From: Reyranella sp.
GTDB taxonomy: Bacteria > Pseudomonadota > Alphaproteobacteria > Reyranellales > Reyranellaceae
Reading direction: 5' to 3'
DNA length: 7,545 nt
NCBI GenBank assembly: GCA_004296815.1
Contig: SCVT01000212.1
Coordinates: forward strand, 1 to 7,545
The notes below the pieces were generated by a model. The model was not told the origin of the DNA. It did not search any database and saw only the letters and a program-made list of their open reading frames with translations. The position numbers and the translations under genes were made by a program. Shown here one piece after another: positions 1-6,232 of the stretch. The stretch's first letter is position 1, and every line of letters begins with the position of its first letter.

Positions 1-129
1 GAGAACAAGCACCGCATCCGTCAGGCGGTCCGCAACATCCGCCAGGTCTTGGCCGATCCCGGCAAGGCGATCGACCTCTACCTGCGCGGCGTTGGGGACA
101 ATATCACCCCGATCAAGGCTCGCGCCTGA
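1..129 (+). CDS. C-terminal end of a probable class I/II PLP-dependent aminotransferase (partial)
   Basis: The reading frame is open from base 1 and ends in TGA at 127-129, giving the last 42 residues of a protein whose start lies outside the window. The segment begins ENKHRIRQAVRNIRQVL, which resembles the closing helix of fold-type I aminotransferases of the alanine / LL-diaminopimelate aminotransferase type (the 'ENexRIRQAxRnI' tail). It ends in a less conserved basic tail, ITPIKARA. The PLP lysine and other catalytic residues are not in view. Family assignment therefore rests on this short tail and on context, because an aminotransferase of this type commonly precedes hom in alphaproteobacteria (from memory). 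The 26-base gap to hom suggests co-transcription. The exact substrate cannot be told. Confidence 0.6.
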   Translation, partial: ENKHRIRQAVRNIRQVLADPGKAIDLYLRGVGDNITPIKARA

Positions 130-155
130 CCTTAACCTGTCGTATCAGGCGCCCC

Positions 156-1448
156 ATGAATTCTCCTCTCAGAATCGGCATCGCCGGCCTCGGCACCGTT
201 GGCGCGGGCGTGGTCAAGCTGCTGGCCGAGCACGGCCGGCTTCTCTCGCTGCGCGGCGGGCGGCCGCTCAAGCTCGTGGCCGTCAGCGCGCGCCGCAAGG
301 CCAAGAAGCGTGACATCGATCTCAGCCGCGTGCGCTGGGAGAACGACCCGATGGCGCTCGCCACCGCACCGGACATCGACGTCGTCGTCGAGCTGATCGG
401 CGGCTCGGGCGGGATCGCGCGCAAGCTGGTCAGTAAGGCGCTGTCGTCGGGCAAGCATGTCGTGACGGCCAACAAGGCGCTGCTCGCGATGCACGGCGCG
501 GAAATCGCGGCGTCGGCCGAGAAGAAGGGCCGCATCCTCGCCTTCGAGGCGGCGGTCGCGGGCGGCATCCCGATCATCAAGGCGCTGCGCGAGGGACTGG
601 TCGGCAACCGTGTGGGCCGGCTCTACGGCATCCTCAACGGCACCTGCAACTACATCCTGACGACGATGCGCGAGACCGGGCGCGACTTCGACGTCGTGCT
701 CGCAGAGGCACAGGCCGCGGGTTACGCCGAGGCCGACCCGAGCTTCGACGTCGACGGCATCGATGCCGCGCACAAGCTCGCCGTGCTGACCGGCGCCGCC
801 TTCGGCGCCAAGGTGAACTTCGCCGGCATCCACGTCGAGGGCATCCGGCACGTCAGCTCGATGGACATCCAGTTCGCCGAAGAGCTCGGCTACCGCATCA
901 AGCTTCTGGGTCTTGCGCGTGAGACGCGCCACGGCATCGAGCAGCGCGTGCATCCCTGCATGGTGTCGCTCGAGGCGCCGATCGCCCACATCGAGGGCGT
1001 CTTCAACGCCGTGGTGGTCGAGGGCGACTTCGTCGGCACGACCATGTTCCAGGGCCGCGGCGCCGGGCAGGGCCCGACCGCCTCGGCCGTCGTCGCCGAC
1101 CTGGTCGACGTGGCGCGCGGGCGGCACATGCCGGCCTTCGTCGTGCCGGCCGATCGCCTCGCCGACAAGAAGGCCTCGCCGATGGACCGCCATGTCGGCG
1201 CCTACTATATGCGCCTGATGGTGCAGGACCGGCCGGGCGTGATCTCGGCGGTGTCCGGTGCGCTCGCCAAGGAGCGCATCTCGCTGGAATCGATGCTGCA
1301 GCGCGGGCGCTCGCAGTCGGGCGAGGTGCCGGTCGTGCTGACGACGCACGAGACGGAAGAAGCGGCGATGCGGCGCGCGCTCGCGCGTATCGCCAAGCTC
1401 GGGGCGGTGGCCGAGGAGCCCTGCCTGATCAGGATCGAAGCGTTCTAG
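156..1448 (+). CDS. hom: Homoserine dehydrogenase with ACT domain
   Basis: Cytosolic enzyme (EC 1.1.1.3) that reduces L-aspartate 4-semialdehyde to L-homoserine with NAD(P)H, at the branch leading to threonine, methionine and isoleucine. The 430-residue product has the usual length of the long bacterial form. Visible features are a Rossmann dinucleotide-binding loop, GLGTVGAGV (residues 11-19); VTANKALL (103-110); NGTCNYILT (161-169); and the active-site stretch around DVDGIDAAHK (198-207). In that stretch E192, D203 and K207 line up with the catalytic and substrate-binding Glu/Asp/Lys of yeast Hom6. RGAGQGPTASAVV (301-313) closes the catalytic part. Residues about 352-428 form an ACT domain (DRPGVISAVSGALAKERISL), typical of threonine feedback control; this is known for the family, not shown here. 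The ATG at 156 follows AGG at 147-149 and leaves the Rossmann motif at the normal distance from the N terminus. The gap to glpX is 33 bases. Confidence 0.97.
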   Translation: MNSPLRIGIAGLGTVGAGVVKLLAEHGRLLSLRGGRPLKLVAVSARRKAKKRDIDLSRVRWENDPMALATAPDIDVVVELIGGSGGIARKLVSKALSSGKHVVTANKALLAMHGAEIAASAEKKGRILAFEAAVAGGIPIIKALREGLVGNRVGRLYGILNGTCNYILTTMRETGRDFDVVLAEAQAAGYAEADPSFDVDGIDAAHKLAVLTGAAFGAKVNFAGIHVEGIRHVSSMDIQFAEELGYRIKLLGLARETRHGIEQRVHPCMVSLEAPIAHIEGVFNAVVVEGDFVGTTMFQGRGAGQGPTASAVVADLVDVARGRHMPAFVVPADRLADKKASPMDRHVGAYYMRLMVQDRPGVISAVSGALAKERISLESMLQRGRSQSGEVPVVLTTHETEEAAMRRALARIAKLGAVAEEPCLIRIEAF

Positions 1449-1481
1449 GGACGGCGCGAAGAGACGCCGACGGAGGAGACG

Positions 1482-2465
1482 ATGGCCGACACAGGCAAGA
1501 TGGACCGCAATCTGGCGATGGAAGCGGTCAGGGTGACCGAGGCCGCGGCGCTGGCGGCCTCCAAGCTGATGGGACGCGGCGACGAGAAGGCGGCCGACCA
1601 GGCCGCCGTCGACGCCATGCGCAGCGCGCTGAACACGCTCGCCATCGAAGGCACCGTGGTGATCGGCGAGGGTGAGCGCGACGAGGCGCCGATGCTCTAT
1701 ATCGGCGAGAAGGTGGGAGCCGGCGGGCCCAAGATCGACATCGCGCTCGATCCGCTCGAGGGCACGACCATCACCGCCAAGGGCCTGCCCAACGGACTAG
1801 CCGTCATGGCGATGGCCGAGCATGGCGGGTTCCTCAACGCGCCCGACGTCTACATGGACAAGATCGCGGTCGGCGGCGGCCTGCCCGACGGCATCGTCGA
1901 CCTCGACAAGACGGCCAAGCAGAACCTCGCCGACCTCGCGAAGGCCAAGAAGGTCGAGATCGCCGACCTCGTCGTCTGCATCCTCGACCGGCCGCGCCAC
2001 TCCGAGTTGATCACGAAGGTCCGCGAGGCCGGCGCGCGCATCATGCTGATCGGCGACGGCGACGTGTCGGGCGTGATTGCGACCTCGACCGGCGATTCCG
2101 GCATCGACATCTACATGGGGTCGGGCGGCGCGCCGGAAGGCGTCCTGGCGGCGGCGGCGTTGCGCGCCATCGGCGGCCAGATCCAGGGTCGCCTGCTGTT
2201 CCGCAACGACGACGAGAAGGGCCGCGCCAAGAAGTGGGGCATCACCGATCTCAACCGCAAGTACTCGATGACCGATATGGCCAAGGGCGACGTGATGTTC
2301 TCGGCGACCGGCGTCACCTCGGGCTCGATGCTGAAGGGCGTGCGCCGCTTCCACAATGGCGCGGAGACGCATTCGATCGTGATGCGCTCCAAGACCGGCA
2401 CGGTGCGCTGGATCTCCGCGCACCACAATTTCTCGATCAAGACCGGCCTTCCCAGCTGGGCGTAA
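1482..2465 (+). CDS. glpX: Class II fructose-1,6-bisphosphatase (GlpX)
   Basis: Metal-dependent cytosolic phosphatase (EC 3.1.3.11) converting fructose 1,6-bisphosphate to fructose 6-phosphate in gluconeogenesis. Some GlpX enzymes also act on sedoheptulose 1,7-bisphosphate. The 327 residues fit the family. Motifs seen in order are GRGDEKAAD (31-39, metal-binding Asp34), IGEGERDEAPMLYIGE (61-76), DIALDPLEGT (86-95, the DPxEGT phosphatase motif with D90 and E93), FLNAPDVYMDK (117-127), GDGDVSG (191-197) and GSGGAPEGVLAAA (213-225, conserved Glu219). All residues I would expect from E. coli GlpX appear to be present. The ATG at 1482 is backed by a strong Shine-Dalgarno, GGAGGAG at 1472-1478. It sits 33 bases after hom and is probably in the same operon. 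The stop codon lies in a small hairpin and in a 10-base direct repeat (see 2455-2486). Confidence 0.97.
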   Translation: MADTGKMDRNLAMEAVRVTEAAALAASKLMGRGDEKAADQAAVDAMRSALNTLAIEGTVVIGEGERDEAPMLYIGEKVGAGGPKIDIALDPLEGTTITAKGLPNGLAVMAMAEHGGFLNAPDVYMDKIAVGGGLPDGIVDLDKTAKQNLADLAKAKKVEIADLVVCILDRPRHSELITKVREAGARIMLIGDGDVSGVIATSTGDSGIDIYMGSGGAPEGVLAAAALRAIGGQIQGRLLFRNDDEKGRAKKWGITDLNRKYSMTDMAKGDVMFSATGVTSGSMLKGVRRFHNGAETHSIVMRSKTGTVRWISAHHNFSIKTGLPSWA

Positions 2466-2474
2466 TTGCCCGGC
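2455..2474 (+). other. Hairpin spanning the glpX stop codon
   Basis: GCTGGGC (2455-2461) can pair with GCCCGGC (2468-2474), giving 7 bp with one G-U wobble. The 6-base loop contains the TAA stop (2463-2465). There is no T-run after it, so it does not meet the rule for an intrinsic terminator. It may act as a 3'-end stabiliser or be chance in GC-rich DNA. Confidence 0.4.
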
Positions 2475-2486
2475 AACTGGGCGTAA
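2456..2486 (+). repeat. 10-base direct repeat at the glpX 3' end
   Basis: CTGGGCGTAA occurs at 2456-2465, where it encodes the last residues and the stop of glpX, and again at 2477-2486, 21 bases downstream in the noncoding gap. The second copy lies in the same frame as the first, so it preserves an in-frame TAA as a backup stop. It could be a small tandem duplication. Confidence 0.6.
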
Positions 2487-2536
2487 CCTGACCGCGACGG
2501 CTTGGCAGGGCCGGACGGCCATGCCAGCCTCGCGGC

Positions 2537-3028
2537 ATGCGGAGCGGGCCGATCGCTCTCCTGCTGATGTCGCTTACCCCGTGGGGTGAGGCTACGGGGC
2601 AGGATGGCTGCGGCCGCTTCGGTTGGTCCCTCAAGCGTGAAGTCGAGCTGTTCGGCGACGGCTACATGCCCGTGGTCGAGAGCACGGCGTGGCTGCCGAG
2701 GGAAGGCGCGTTCCGCCTGAAGCTCGATCCGGTCGCCGCCGCCTTCTACGCGGTGACGCCGGAACGCGGGCGCGACGACGGCTACGGCGGCAGCGTCACG
2801 CTGCAGTGGATCTCCGCGGGGCGCTACCAGATCACCCTGTCGGACGATGTCTGGCTCGACGCGATCCAGGCCGAGCGCCGCCTGCCGCTGCTCGCGACCA
2901 GCCACCTCTCGGACTGTCCGAACATTCGCCTGACCATCCAGCTCGAGGTCGACAGCAAGCCGCTCACCCTGCAGGTCGGCGGGGCGCAGGGTCGCCTGCT
3001 CGACATCTCGATCCTGCGCATACGCTAG
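2537..3028 (+). CDS. Small predicted exported protein with two cysteines, function unknown
   Basis: I do not assign a function to this 163-residue product. The N terminus has the layout of a Sec signal peptide: Arg2, a hydrophobic core IALLLMSL (6-13), then WGEA-TGQ with likely cleavage near residue 19. The mature part would contain exactly two cysteines, Cys25 in DGCGRFGW and Cys127 in SDCPNIRL, consistent with one disulfide in the periplasm. The rest looks like a compact beta-rich domain with alternating hydrophobic strands (GSVTLQWISAGRYQITLSDDVWLDAI, 85-110, and LTIQLEVDSKPLTLQV). It resembles short hypothetical alphaproteobacterial proteins with a DGCGRF...W start that I recall only loosely. 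The gene starts 71 bases after glpX with no good Shine-Dalgarno, and its ATG closes a 6-bp hairpin (2520-2525 with 2534-2539). It ends convergently on the deacetylase gene, sharing CTAG at 3025-3028. GC3-rich codon use matches its neighbours, so it is probably a real gene. Confidence 0.72.
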   Translation: MRSGPIALLLMSLTPWGEATGQDGCGRFGWSLKREVELFGDGYMPVVESTAWLPREGAFRLKLDPVAAAFYAVTPERGRDDGYGGSVTLQWISAGRYQITLSDDVWLDAIQAERRLPLLATSHLSDCPNIRLTIQLEVDSKPLTLQVGGAQGRLLDISILRIR

Positions 3029-3035
3029 GGCGCAG
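3014..3035. terminator. Symmetric hairpin around two overlapping stop codons
   Basis: CTGCGC (3014-3019) and GCGCAG (3030-3035) form a perfect 6-bp stem. The 10-base loop holds CTAG (3025-3028), which supplies the TAG stop of the plus-strand gene (3026-3028) and the TAG stop of the minus-strand gene (3027-3025). The stem would form in both transcripts. Neither side has a T-tract, so classic intrinsic termination is not supported. It could still limit read-through or protect both 3' ends. Confidence 0.4.
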
Positions 3036-3966
3036 CAGCGGCCCTTACGACGGCATCGACATCGGTGACCCAGACGAGCTTCTGCTTCTGGATCGCCTCG
3101 AGCACGCGGCGCAGCGAGGCGGCGCCGGCCGGCGTGCCGACCACGAACGGATGGATGCCGATCGCCACGACGGTGGCGGGGCGGCCGGGGTCCTTCTCGG
3201 CCTCCTGCGCCAGCTCGACGATGTAGTCGATCCAGAAGCGCTCGAGGTCGACCGGTTCCTTGTAGCGCACCAGGTACTGGCCCATGTCGACGGTGACGGC
3301 CGGGTAGGGGATCATCGTGAGCTTGCCCGAGGGCGTGACGAGGCGCGTCAGCACGTCGGAGTCCATGCCGTCGAGCGAGTACTTGATCCCTTCTGCGGTC
3401 GTCGCCGGGACCGTGTCTGCGTTCGACCACACGCTGGGGCTCGACCAGCCCGTCGGGCGCAGGCCCGTGCCCTTCTCGATCAGGTCGAGCGTGCGTCGCA
3501 CATAGGCCATCTGTGCCTGGACACCCTTGTCGAGGGGAAGCTGGTCGGTCGAGTTGTTGATGCCGTGGGCGACGATGGGCGCCTTCGGCACCAAGGCCCG
3601 GAACTGCCTCCAGATATCGGGATGATGTCCGGGGAACTCGGCACTCAGCGCGATGCTGAGCGGCGCGTTCTGCTCCTTGAACAGCCGGCCGACCCTCGGG
3701 ATGCCCCATTCGATGGCGTACTGGCGGAAGGATTCGTCGACCAGGTCGGGCGTTCGGCTGGTCATGTCGGGCCGGAAGTTCGGCCCTTTGCCGATCCCCC
3801 AGGTCTCGACGTAGAGCACGAAGCAGATCGCGACCTTGCGGCCCTCGGGCCAGGCCTTCACCGGCACGGCTTCGCGCTGCAGGCCGCTTGCCCAGTCCTT
3901 CGTCTGGGCGGCGGCGGGAGCCGCGAGCATCGCGGCGGCAAGCAGCAGGGGCACGAAACTTCTCAT
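3025..3966 (-). CDS. Exported polysaccharide deacetylase family protein, PuuE-like branch
   Basis: The product is 313 residues from the chosen ATG at 3966. That start gives a textbook signal peptide, MRSFVPLLLAAAMLAAPAAA with cleavage before Gln21, so the protein should act in the periplasm or outside. A longer version starting at 4047 would add 27 residues before the signal and overlap recJ, so it is less likely. The body resembles NodB-fold (polysaccharide deacetylase) proteins of the PuuE/allantoinase-like branch. Strand one ends FVLYVETWG (about 50-57), with Glu54 where classic deacetylases have TFDD. Next come VAHGINNSTDQ (132-142), RPTGWSSPSVWSN (170-182) with Ser-Pro, and GIHPFVVGTP (270-279) with a late His272. 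The classic Asp-Asp and HxxxH metal ligands are not complete, so a substrate (polysaccharide, peptide-linked sugar or C-N bond as in PuuE) cannot be named. It converges with the small exported gene and is divergent from recJ. Confidence 0.8.
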   Translation of the reverse strand: MRSFVPLLLAAAMLAAPAAAQTKDWASGLQREAVPVKAWPEGRKVAICFVLYVETWGIGKGPNFRPDMTSRTPDLVDESFRQYAIEWGIPRVGRLFKEQNAPLSIALSAEFPGHHPDIWRQFRALVPKAPIVAHGINNSTDQLPLDKGVQAQMAYVRRTLDLIEKGTGLRPTGWSSPSVWSNADTVPATTAEGIKYSLDGMDSDVLTRLVTPSGKLTMIPYPAVTVDMGQYLVRYKEPVDLERFWIDYIVELAQEAEKDPGRPATVVAIGIHPFVVGTPAGAASLRRVLEAIQKQKLVWVTDVDAVVRAAAAP

Positions 3967-4031
3967 GGCGCGGATGCTAGCAGGCGCCCTGCGCCAAGTC
4001 GTCCACAGCAGTCTCGGGCTAAGGTGAGGGC
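3967..4031. promoter_or_regulatory. 65-base divergent gap between the deacetylase gene and recJ
   Basis: Both genes must be read outward from here unless recJ is transcribed through from glpX. I see no convincing -35/-10 pair. The gap holds GGCGC-CCT-GCGCC (3983-3995, perfect 5-bp stem), and the overlapping pair TGGCGC (3966-3971) with GCGCCA (3991-3996). These could be an operator or only GC-rich chance. AAGGTGAGGG at 4021-4030 is a good Shine-Dalgarno for the recJ ATG at 4032 and supports that start. Confidence 0.4.
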
Positions 4032-5852
4032 ATGTCCGACAACGCAAGAGCCGAGCGCGCGGCCTTCCTGGGCGTCGAGCGCTCGCTGACGGGAAGGCGC
4101 TGGGCGGCGCGCCTCGCCGACGAGCGGGCGGCGCTCGCCATCGCGCAGCGCCATGGCCTGCCCGATGCGATCTGCCGCCTGCTGGCGGCGCGCGATGTCG
4201 GCCTCGACGCGGTGCCGGATTTCCTCGAGCCGACTCTGCGCAAGTTCCTGCCCGATCCCTCGCACCTCAAGGACATGGATGCCGCGGTCGCGCGCCTCGT
4301 GGCGGCGGTGCAGAAGGGAGAGAAGATCGTCGTGTTCGGCGACTACGACGTAGACGGCGCGACATCCTCGGCGCTGCTGCTGCGCTTCTTCCGCGCCGTC
4401 GGCGGCGACATCGGCGTCTACATCCCCGACCGCCGCAAGGAGGGCTACGGCCCCAACGCGACGGCGCTGCTCAAGATCAAGGAGGAGGGTGCGTCGGTCG
4501 TCGTCACGGTCGATTGCGGCATCACTGCCTTCGAGCCGCTCGCGGAAGCGCGCCGCGCCGGGCTCGACCTGATCGTGATCGACCACCACATGGCGGAGGT
4601 CGCGCTGCCCGAGGCGGTGGCCGTGGTCGATCCCAACCGGGTGGACGACGACAGTCCGCACAAGCACATGGCCGCGGTCGGCGTGGCCTTCCTGCTGGCC
4701 GTCGGCGTCAACCGCGCGCTGCGCGACGACGGCTGGTACACAGGCGACCGCAAGGAACCCGACCTCCGGCAATGGCTCGACCTCGTGGCGCTGGGCACGG
4801 TGTGCGATGTCGTGCCCCTGGTCGGCGTCAACCGCGCGCTGGTGCGGCAAGGGCTGCAGGTGATGGCGCAGCGGCGCAACGTCGGGCTCGCCGCCCTTGC
4901 CGACGTGGCGCGTCTCAAGGAACCGCCCGGCGCCTACCATCTCGGCTTCATGCTGGGACCGCGGGTCAACGCCGGCGGACGGGTAGGGCAGGCCGATCTC
5001 GGCGCGCGCCTGCTGTCGAGCGAGGATCCGCACGAGGTCGGCGCGCTCGCAGTCCGGCTCGACGAGTTCAACGCCGAACGGCGCAACATCGAGCGCGAGG
5101 TGCTCGATCAGGCGATCACGCGCATCGAGGGACTCTACGGGCCCGATCGCAAGGGCCTGCCGGCGGCGCTGCTCGTCGAGAGCGAAGGCTGGCATGTCGG
5201 TGTGATCGGCATCGTGGCGAGCCGGCTGGTCGAGCGCTACGGCCGCCCGGCCTTCGTGATCGGCATGGACGGCGCGCTGGGCAAGGGCTCCGGCCGCTCG
5301 GTGCGCGGTGTCGATCTCGGCGCGGCGGTGATCGCGGCGCGCCAGGCGGGCCTGCTGGTCAATGGCGGCGGCCATGCGATGGCTGCCGGTCTCACCGTGG
5401 CGCGCGACTCGCTGCCCGAGCTGACGCGCTTCCTCGACGAGCGCATCACGCCACAGCTCGGCGCGGCGCCGGCGATGCGCGAGCTCGGCATCGATGCGGC
5501 ACTCGCGCCGGCGGCCGCGACCCAGGAACTGGTCGACATGATCGAGCGCGCGGGTCCGTTCGGCGCCGGCAACGCGCTGCCGCGCTTCGCGCTCACCGGC
5601 GTGCGCGTGAGCTACGCCCAGCCGGTCGGCGAGGGCCATGTCCGCTGCACCCTGGTCGGCGCCGAGCGTGGTCGCGTCGAGGCGATTGCCTTCCGCGCCA
5701 ACCAGACGGCGCTCGGGCCGGCACTGCTCGATCCCGCGCGGCCGGTGCTTCATGTCGCCGGCGCGCTGCGAATCGACCGCTACGGCGGCCGTGAATCGGT
5801 GCGTCTGCAGATCGACGATGCGGCCCCGGCGGCGGGGTCGGTTCTGAGCTGA
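4032..5852 (+). CDS. recJ: Single-stranded-DNA-specific exonuclease RecJ
   Basis: Metal-dependent 5'-3' exonuclease on single-stranded DNA, used in RecF-pathway recombination, mismatch repair and base excision repair in the cytosol. The 606-residue length is normal. The DHH domain shows FGDYDVDGATSS (102-113, motif I aspartates 104/106/108), VTVDCGI (158-164), IDHH (183-186) and ALGTVCDVVPL (253-263, Asp259). Then come GPRVNAGGRVG (309-319) and a DHHA1 domain with GWHVGVIGIVASRLVERY (386-403), GSGRSV (419-424) and NGGGHAMAAG (444-453). Residues from about 485 to the end form the OB-fold, including GPFGAGNALPRF (508-519). All catalytic residues look intact. The ATG at 4032 has a Shine-Dalgarno. 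The gene contains a 21-base direct repeat (4701-4721 and 4821-4841) and ends in a strong hairpin. tRNA-Glu follows 52 bases later. Confidence 0.97.
   Translation: MSDNARAERAAFLGVERSLTGRRWAARLADERAALAIAQRHGLPDAICRLLAARDVGLDAVPDFLEPTLRKFLPDPSHLKDMDAAVARLVAAVQKGEKIVVFGDYDVDGATSSALLLRFFRAVGGDIGVYIPDRRKEGYGPNATALLKIKEEGASVVVTVDCGITAFEPLAEARRAGLDLIVIDHHMAEVALPEAVAVVDPNRVDDDSPHKHMAAVGVAFLLAVGVNRALRDDGWYTGDRKEPDLRQWLDLVALGTVCDVVPLVGVNRALVRQGLQVMAQRRNVGLAALADVARLKEPPGAYHLGFMLGPRVNAGGRVGQADLGARLLSSEDPHEVGALAVRLDEFNAERRNIEREVLDQAITRIEGLYGPDRKGLPAALLVESEGWHVGVIGIVASRLVERYGRPAFVIGMDGALGKGSGRSVRGVDLGAAVIAARQAGLLVNGGGHAMAAGLTVARDSLPELTRFLDERITPQLGAAPAMRELGIDAALAPAAATQELVDMIERAGPFGAGNALPRFALTGVRVSYAQPVGEGHVRCTLVGAERGRVEAIAFRANQTALGPALLDPARPVLHVAGALRIDRYGGRESVRLQIDDAAPAAGSVLS
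4701..4841 (+). repeat. 21-base direct repeat inside recJ, 120 bases apart
   Basis: An identical 21-base word, starting GTCGGCGTCAACC, occurs at 4701-4721 and 4821-4841. Both copies are in the same frame and encode VGVNRAL (residues 224-230 and 264-270). The two helices occupy different places in the DHH domain. Identity at every wobble position may be codon bias or a past gene-conversion tract. Confidence 0.7.
5821..5840 (+). other. Strong GC hairpin in the last codons of recJ
   Basis: CGGCCCCG (5821-5828) pairs with CGGGGTCG (5833-5840): 8 bp with one G-U wobble and a 4-base loop, GCGG. It lies just before the recJ stop at 5850-5852. No T-run follows, so a Rho-independent terminator is not supported. 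It could protect the mRNA 3' end or separate recJ from the tRNA transcript. Confidence 0.45.
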
Positions 5853-5859
5853 GTCCGGG

Positions 5860-5888
5860 TTGATTCGGCGGCATCTTGCAGGTACACC
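5860..5888 (+). promoter_or_regulatory. Candidate sigma-70 type promoter for tRNA-Glu
   Basis: TTGATT (5860-5865) and TACACC (5883-5888) are separated by 17 bases. This places a start near 5895, about 10 bases before the mature tRNA. The -35 matches 4 of 6 consensus bases and the -10 matches 3 of 6. An inverted repeat, CGGCGGC (5866-5872) with GCCGCCG (5892-5898), brackets the -10. Placement is good and the motif match is modest. Confidence 0.42.
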
Positions 5889-5904
5889 CTCGCCGCCGGC
5901 TTCG

Positions 5905-5980
<76 letters not shown>

Positions 5981-6100
5981 ACGGCCAAGCCAGATCTCGC
6001 CCGACGAACGCGATGCAACGAGTGCTGCCGATCGCGGCGGTCCATCTCCGAAGCACCTTGGCGCAAGGCAGCTAGATGCTGTCGGCTTGTTGCGTGCACA

Positions 6101-6129
6101 TTGTCAGAATCCGGCAACTCCCCTAAGGT
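6101..6129 (+). promoter_or_regulatory. Candidate promoter for the membrane protein gene
   Basis: TTGTCA (6101-6106, 5 of 6 consensus) and TAAGGT (6124-6129, 3 of 6) have an ideal 17-base spacer. A start near 6136 would give a leader of about 97 bases to the ATG at 6233, or about 40 to the in-frame ATG at 6176. The -10 is weak. Confidence 0.35.
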
Positions 6130-6184
6130 TTGACCCGTGGGGCGAACTACCAGTTGAACCAATGGTCGATGGCATATGCGGTGG

Positions 6185-6205
6185 GGCGCCGCACTTGGCG
6201 GTGCC
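6185..6205 (+). other. Leader hairpin upstream of the membrane protein gene
   Basis: GGCGCCGC (6185-6192) pairs with GCGGTGCC (6198-6205) to give 8 bp with one G-U wobble and the loop ACTTG. It ends 27 bases before the preferred ATG at 6233 and lies 7 bases after an alternative in-frame ATG at 6176. No T-run follows. It might affect translation or mRNA stability. Confidence 0.4.
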
Positions 6206-6232
6206 GGAGCCGTGCCGAGATCCGACGTTGCC

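Larger units (their letters stand above)
5981..6232. other. Noncoding gap between tRNA-Glu and the membrane protein gene
   Basis: These 252 bases hold no ORF I can support. They contain two adjacent small hairpins, CCTTG-GCG-CAAGG (6056-6068) and CAGC-TAGAT-GCTG (6069-6081), that might end the tRNA transcript. There is also a candidate promoter (6101-6129), an 8-base direct repeat GTGGGGCG (6137-6144 and 6181-6188), and a strong leader hairpin (6185-6205). I found no second copy of the tRNA 3' end in the window, so there is no direct sign of an integrated element. Confidence 0.6.

Noticed and set aside
132..1349. Long minus-strand ORF opposite hom (405 residues)
   Set aside because: It is rich in Arg, His, Asp and Ala with no recognisable motif, and lies fully antisense to a certain hom gene. 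This is the usual shadow in GC-rich DNA.
2466..2486. TTGCCC ... TAACCT as a promoter for the small exported gene
   Set aside because: The spacer is only 12 bases, too short for a sigma-70 type promoter.
2111..3709. Minus-strand ORF of 532 residues across glpX, the small exported gene and part of the deacetylase
   Set aside because: It is antisense to glpX and out of frame with the deacetylase, with no motif seen.
3967..4047. Extended start of the deacetylase gene at 4047
   Set aside because: It would place 27 residues before a perfect signal peptide and overlap the recJ start. The ATG at 3966 is preferred.
2689..4089. Plus-strand ORF of 466 residues crossing the small exported gene, the deacetylase and the recJ start
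   Set aside because: It overlaps three better-supported genes in other frames and has shadow-like composition.
3963..5753. Long minus-strand ORF opposite recJ (596 residues)
   Set aside because: It is low in hydrophobic pattern and very rich in Arg/His/Ala/Asp. recJ on the other strand has all family motifs.
2455..5840. Hairpins at 2455-2474, 3014-3035 and 5821-5840 as intrinsic terminators
   Set aside because: None is followed by a T-tract, so only possible 3'-end structures are claimed.
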